A DNA stretch of 64,000 nt from Antedon mediterranea. Taxonomy: Eukaryota > Echinodermata > Crinoidea > Comatulida > Antedonidae. The position numbers and the translations under genes were made by a program. The notes under the pieces were generated by a model. That model was not told the origin of the DNA. It saw only the letters and a list, made by a program, of their open reading frames with translations, and searched no databases. Shown here piece after piece: positions 59,271-64,000 of the stretch. How positions within the stretch are numbered: position 1 is the first letter of the stretch; the number at the start of each line of letters is the position of its first letter. Location of the stretch: assembly GCF_964355755.1 (NCBI RefSeq), contig NC_092671.1:3605001-3669000 (forward strand). The letters are read 5' to 3'.

Positions 59271-62200
59271 CTATCTATTATCTTGAAATCTCGTGAAATC
59301 ACATACATAACATTGGTTAAATAAAACAAAGACAAATTTTTTCCATAAACTTTATTTTATAAAATAATTTTAACCATAACTTGAAATTAAAGCATTGATT
59401 TTTAGTGTTCACTTTTACATTGACTTAAGACATCTAAAACCTGACTAAATCCATTTGACATGTCTATATGTTTAATAATAAAATAATCATAGAACCATAT
59501 TTAACGATTAAGTTAGCGATGAATTTGCATAACAAAATCCCATGGTCAAATAATTATGTTAACATTCGTATTATTATGTTAAATTATACCTCACATTACT
59601 GTATGTTAGGAACATTTAGAATTGGTTATGAAAGAGTTTTATCTTGGAATTCAATTTATGTTTATATTAGGGTTAATTCGAAGAAATGTTTTGTGAGATT
59701 GATTACATCTAATTTTCTTGAAGAGTATAACTTAATTTTAAGGCGTCTGATATCAAATGTAATGTTGCTGGATCTGTTAAGAGGGCTGTTAAACCTTTCC
59801 CTATTGTCATTTCATACGTTGATGTTGCATATATTTTACTAGTTTAAAAAGTGAATAAATTAATGATTTATTTGTCTGTCAGATTAGAATTATTAATTGA
59901 TAGATATTGAACATTCCTTTTTGTATTGTTTTTTTAAAAACATATTTTAAAGATCTACAATATCCTAATGAAGGGAAGGGCTTTAAAACCAGGTTTAGAG
60001 TAGGTTGTACTATTTTGTTCATTATCATATACCCTGTTTATCCGTTATTGTATTTCTACCGTTTTATTTATCAGTACAAATTTTTGCAGTAGAAATTAAT
60101 TTAACCACAGATGCCATGTTTCCAATGATTTTATCATGATTCCATCTGAACCGAATCAACGTCCGTAGACTTTCGGCAGCATTGTCATACCATTATATAT
60201 TTTCTGTTCGGCTCTTGTTGGTTTTATGTCAAGTGTGATCAGCCTAAATATGCTATTGTTATTCCGGGGTCCTTGGCGAATGAACTAAAAAAGCACGTAC
60301 GATTCACGTAGCTAATTTCATACATTGGTCGCCAACCGATACCCCGTTCCGTTAATCGGTATAACTATTATTTACATGTCATATATTACATGTAAAACAA
60401 TTAAATTTAAATGGTTCGTGAGGTTTTAAACCGTAATCTGAAATCTTGTAAATCCTTTACAAGAAATTAGTTATAGAATATGTATAGAAACACTTTGCAG
60501 GCGTACTGTATTTATAGAGGTGTATGATATCCCAATACAAACTGAGGGTTTGCTAGGCCCAACTTCCCAAACGTTTTACATTACAGTATGTTCTGGTGCA
60601 ACAATAGAGAACACATTTGAGAGAATTGACGATCTCTGAAATTGAATCCATCCAACGCATGTAAGCATTTTAGTAAATGATACGAATATGTAATAAGTCA
60701 CAATTTATGTCATTGGCGATTATTATTATCTTAGATACATATCAATGGCGTGTTATGCTTGATATCAATAGCGTGTTATATTTGATAGGCCTAATGTTAT
60801 AATGAATACAAGCCACTGTTTAATAAACCGCGAAGATGTTATCAAACAAATACAAATTGTTTCCAAGAAAGTAGAATCTAAAATTGAGATACACTAAACT
60901 GTAACAAATGCTCACGACTTACACAAGGCTGTTTATTGTTTTTTTTCTCTTTCAAAATATGTCTCAGGGGCGGATCCAGGAATTGTTAAACACGGGAGCT
61001 CTAACATATAATAATATAGTTTGTCAAAGATGTCACTTAAATTTTATCGCTACCTCCTGAAAATATACTAATTTAAGGCTACAAATATTAAGAAGGAAGA
61101 TGGAATTTTGATACTAATATTATACGGAGTTCTATTTTTTTATTCTAGATGATGACAACTTATTTTATTCTCTCACGGGTTCTTATACATTTTCATTATT
61201 TATGAATTATGTTTTCTGATGAACTTTAAAACTTCGGAAATGTAGGCCTACGGGTATGGAAGATGGTTGGGTTTTCATACATACCACTTTATTACATTTT
61301 CCAAAAAAGTTTAGCTTTTATAGAATGCAGTTAATCAAAAAAGAAAACATTTAAAAAGCCTGGTTTACTTTCAATTCTTTGGGTGCCATTTTGCTTAAAT
61401 TAAGATGGTTAAGAATAGTTAAGTGAAAAACTGAGCCTTTACTATCAAACGAATTATTTTTATTATTATAGAATCACCCAATGTTAAGTTGCTTTTTTCC
61501 CTAAGCACTTTTTTCGGATATTCGGATTTCGAAATGAGTTTGGAAAGTTTGTTTTGATGTTTTTCTTTTTTTTGTGGAGATTAACACATCTTGTCTCATT
61601 ACTTGTGTTCATTCTACATTCATTAACAATCATATATTAGTGAACAATAGAAATATTTCTAACTTTGAACAAAGATAAGGCAATATGAAAACAGTAGCAG
61701 TATGCCTTTTTTAATCCGAGTTTTACTTCTCATTAGACGAAAACAATTATGGATCATTATAGGATTTATCTTGTAACCCAGATTTCTTGTTTTGTTAGGA
61801 ATCAAACCCAGTGTTTTCGTAACTGAATCTATTAAAATATGAAGTAATAATTCTAATCAGTAATATCACAATACGTGACAATTGTCCAGTATTTGTAAGT
61901 AACCAGAAGAATGCTTGCAGCAATTTTTAGAAATTATGGTATTTTAGTGTAGACAGAAAGACTACGATGTTCCACTTGTTTGTGAATGAACGCATACTTC
62001 AAATACAGCATGTGTAAAAAATAATCACGTGATAATTTACATGCTTTTAATAAAGAAAAAATAATTATGTTTACAAGGAAAATTCCATTGTAATATTTAA
62101 CAAAACACCAATAGTTAGAGAGTAGGACTTTTTAAAATGTTATGAATGATTTTATTTTGTATTGATATTTTATATATAGGGTAGTCGTCGCATCTTTGTC

Positions 62201-62780
62201 TAATTCTCTTCATTGTTTTATTGTTTTATAATTTTATAATAATTATTTTTCTTTTAATTGTTAAATTGTATTAACATTTATTTTTTTTTTCTGATTTCAA
62301 GTAAACCGACGTCATAGAGCAGTTTTCAGTGATTTTTTTTTTCAATCACATTTATGCATTCGTCATAAGTATCATTTACTATAGATTGTTTGAAACACAT
62401 CTTGTAAAATAAATATATAAGTTATAAATCGAGTATGGCTTATTAATTATTAAATGTCCCGTACTTTTTTACTAATTTATTTTTTATACAGTTCTTTTCA
62501 AATTAAATTTAAAGGTTTGCCAAACGATTGGTAAAACATAATGGTCTATACACAACCTTGATATTCAAGTATTGTTACAATAGTTAGTTAAGTATGCTTA
62601 ATCATGTGGATATCAAAACATTAGGCTTTTGTACTAATATTTAGGTGAATGTCCTCAAATTGATACTAAACTATTTTCCTTTGGGAATTCTAATACTTCC
62701 ACAATTAATTCAAGCTTTTGAGCATCAATTATCGTCAGTTTTGTATTTTCTGCTTCTCGTCATAGTTTAGGCCTAGGTTA
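59271..62780. other. Downstream of bHLH exon 2, no gene seen
   Basis: 3.5 kb, AT-rich. CAGGGGCGGATCCAGGAATT at 60966-60985 is a well-known terminal sequence of hAT-type miniature elements, but the other end was not found. The 124-residue plus-strand frame 59468-59842 (NNKIIIEPYLTIKLAMNLHN...) shows no family motif. The final exon of the bHLH gene may be hidden here. Confidence 0.4.
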
Positions 62781-62887
62781 ATGATATAAATTACCAAGAG
62801 GTCGTATGGTGCTAGAGCCACCCAGTACCAAAGCCTGTTCCCTCGGGCCGATCGCCCAGTAAGTACGCGCTCATTTGTCTATAACTA

Positions 62888-63137
62888 CTAGCTAGAGCCT
62901 AGTTTGAGAAGTTCCATTCTTAGCCTATCAGACTGCGACACTACGACAGCGGGCTGGGTGACTGACGATTTGATGTGTTCCCACCAGAGTAAACGGCCCA
63001 TTGTGTTTGTTTTGGGCTTGTCTTCACCCTGGCCCTCGACTGTGGCGCTGTGGTCCTCCTCTGAACTATAGAAACATGAGAAAAGCATACGCATCTTTAT
63101 CCCAGATAATGAAGTTGAAAAGTATTTGTTTAGCGGC
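62888..63137 (-). CDS. Unassigned coding-like frame
   Basis: Open from about 63137 to a stop at 62888, with ATG at 63094. It contains CFYSSEEDHSATVEGQGEDK, then PKTNTMGRLLWWEHIKSSVT and QPAVVVSQSDRLRMELLKLG. GC content is clearly above that of the surroundings (62800-63100). Composition is protein-like, with a charged linker and a WWEH motif, but I cannot place it in a family; a transposon-encoded fragment or one exon of a host gene are both possible. No convincing splice sites were identified. Confidence 0.3.
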
Positions 63138-63192
63138 AGATGTTAGGCAGATTTTTTTCGAATTTTGGAATAAACGGAGAATGAACGCGTGA

Positions 63193-63829
63193 CCAAAGCA
63201 GCTGAGAATTCACCTGTGCACACAGAAATCACATGAAATGCCAGCTATATTTCATTACAATTATTGTTTATGGCAGTGAATATATATACAATATAATAAT
63301 TTATAAATATAGAAATTACACTACAAGTAAAAAATCAAGATATAGACATAGATATGTTATTGTCACATAATACAGTAAAATATAAAATGTAATACTCGGC
63401 GCCTTGTTACTATCAATTAAAACAGTCATAAAAACATTAATACCGAAAAAACACATACAAAAGAAAAAAATACAGACATCACAATTGTTGCCTAAAACTA
63501 TTTATTACAATTTCATTCATTATCCCAAACACACATTTTAAGTATCAACAATATTTATTGAAGTACAATGTATAATTTTATAAAAAATTACGATGTATGT
63601 GAGTGATATGTGTATTATAAAGAAAATACAAATAAGTGAATCTTACAAAAGAAAAAGAAAAAAAAAAAAACATTCTCCACACGTATTTTTATATAAATAA
63701 ATACAACTATAATTTCGGGTTAGGGTCAACTTTAATCCACTCAATCCTGATCTAATTATTACAGTATGCTGTGTTATACATTATGTCGTTGTTATATTAT
63801 ATCCTCTTCCTATTAGTGGAGTCTGTTAG
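63193..63829. other. AT-rich end region, no gene seen
   Basis: Very AT-rich, with A-rich and TATA-rich stretches (poly(A) of about 14 near 63657-63670). No exon or repeat family is recognised. Confidence 0.4.
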
Positions 63830-64000
63830 GGATATTTTGGTTCACTTTTTTCCAAAAGCACCAAATTTGGTATACAGGTTGCCCACCCTATACAAATTCA
63901 ATTTTTGATGGGCGCCAAGCAAAATGACCCCTTGGGTCACCTAATTTGCATAATTTAAAATGGCGGACATTTTCGCTTAAACAGTCTATATCTCTAAAAA
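63830..64000. repeat. Probable end of a dispersed repeat cut by the window edge
   Basis: GCACCAAATTTGGTATACAG plus GTTGCCCACCC and CACCTAATTTGCATAATTTA plus AAATGGCGGAC have the look of a moderately conserved interspersed repeat, and I have seen similar wording in other invertebrate genomes (recall only). It runs off the window. Confidence 0.3.

Noticed and set aside
1-64000. CRISPR array, operon or other prokaryotic system
   Set aside because: Spliced exons, LINEs, SINE and MITEs show animal nuclear DNA; tandem arrays here lack uniform repeat-spacer structure.

Overview
This is AT-rich animal nuclear DNA: exons are small and widely spaced, all readable splice sites are GT-AG, and most of the window is intron or spacer filled with degraded transposons and short tandem repeats. 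The palindromic octamer TAGGCCTA recurs throughout. Together with a single-copy-looking BMPER/crossveinless-2 gene, this suggests an invertebrate deuterostome, most likely an echinoderm; the species is not determinable from sequence alone.

Gene 1 (plus strand, positions 1-45210, 5' end outside the window) is the 3' half of a BMPER / crossveinless-2 orthologue, a secreted BMP-binding regulator. I assembled nine exons by splice phase: 1-42, 1236-1342, 1447-1584, 15881-15988, 21010-21061, 38273-38596, 38970-39318, 42629-42759 and 45032-45210. They encode 475 residues: the end of one VWC domain, two complete VWC domains, a VWD domain with the GDPH motif and CGLCGNYN, a C8 domain and a terminal TIL domain. 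In the 17-kb intron between the VWC and VWD exons lies a candidate alternative first exon (29020-29092). It has a strong start context, an in-frame upstream stop, a signal peptide and a phase-1 donor that splices in frame to the VWD exon. It would give a 351-residue secreted protein lacking all VWC domains. This is the most interesting observation in the window.

Gene 2 (plus strand, from 55924) is a group A bHLH transcription factor: a 534-codon first exon with a C-terminal bHLH domain and a second exon at 58387-58520. Its last exon was not found. Four CCAAT boxes lie 230-335 bp upstream of the start.

Transposons and repeats: a 6.6-kb element (3281-9889) has 12-bp terminal inverted repeats, a TA duplication and large subterminal tandem arrays of roughly 104-bp and 64-bp units. 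There are a 5'-truncated L2/CR1-like LINE (11764-12995, minus), three further LINE C-terminal scraps, a tRNA-derived SINE (19583-19895), a PIF/Harbinger-like MITE (53507-53775), a TA-flanked MITE (22514-22798), snapback repeats, several two-copy tandem duplications and minisatellites. The spacer 45211-55923 and the region after 58520 hold only repeats and unassigned low-confidence ORFs.
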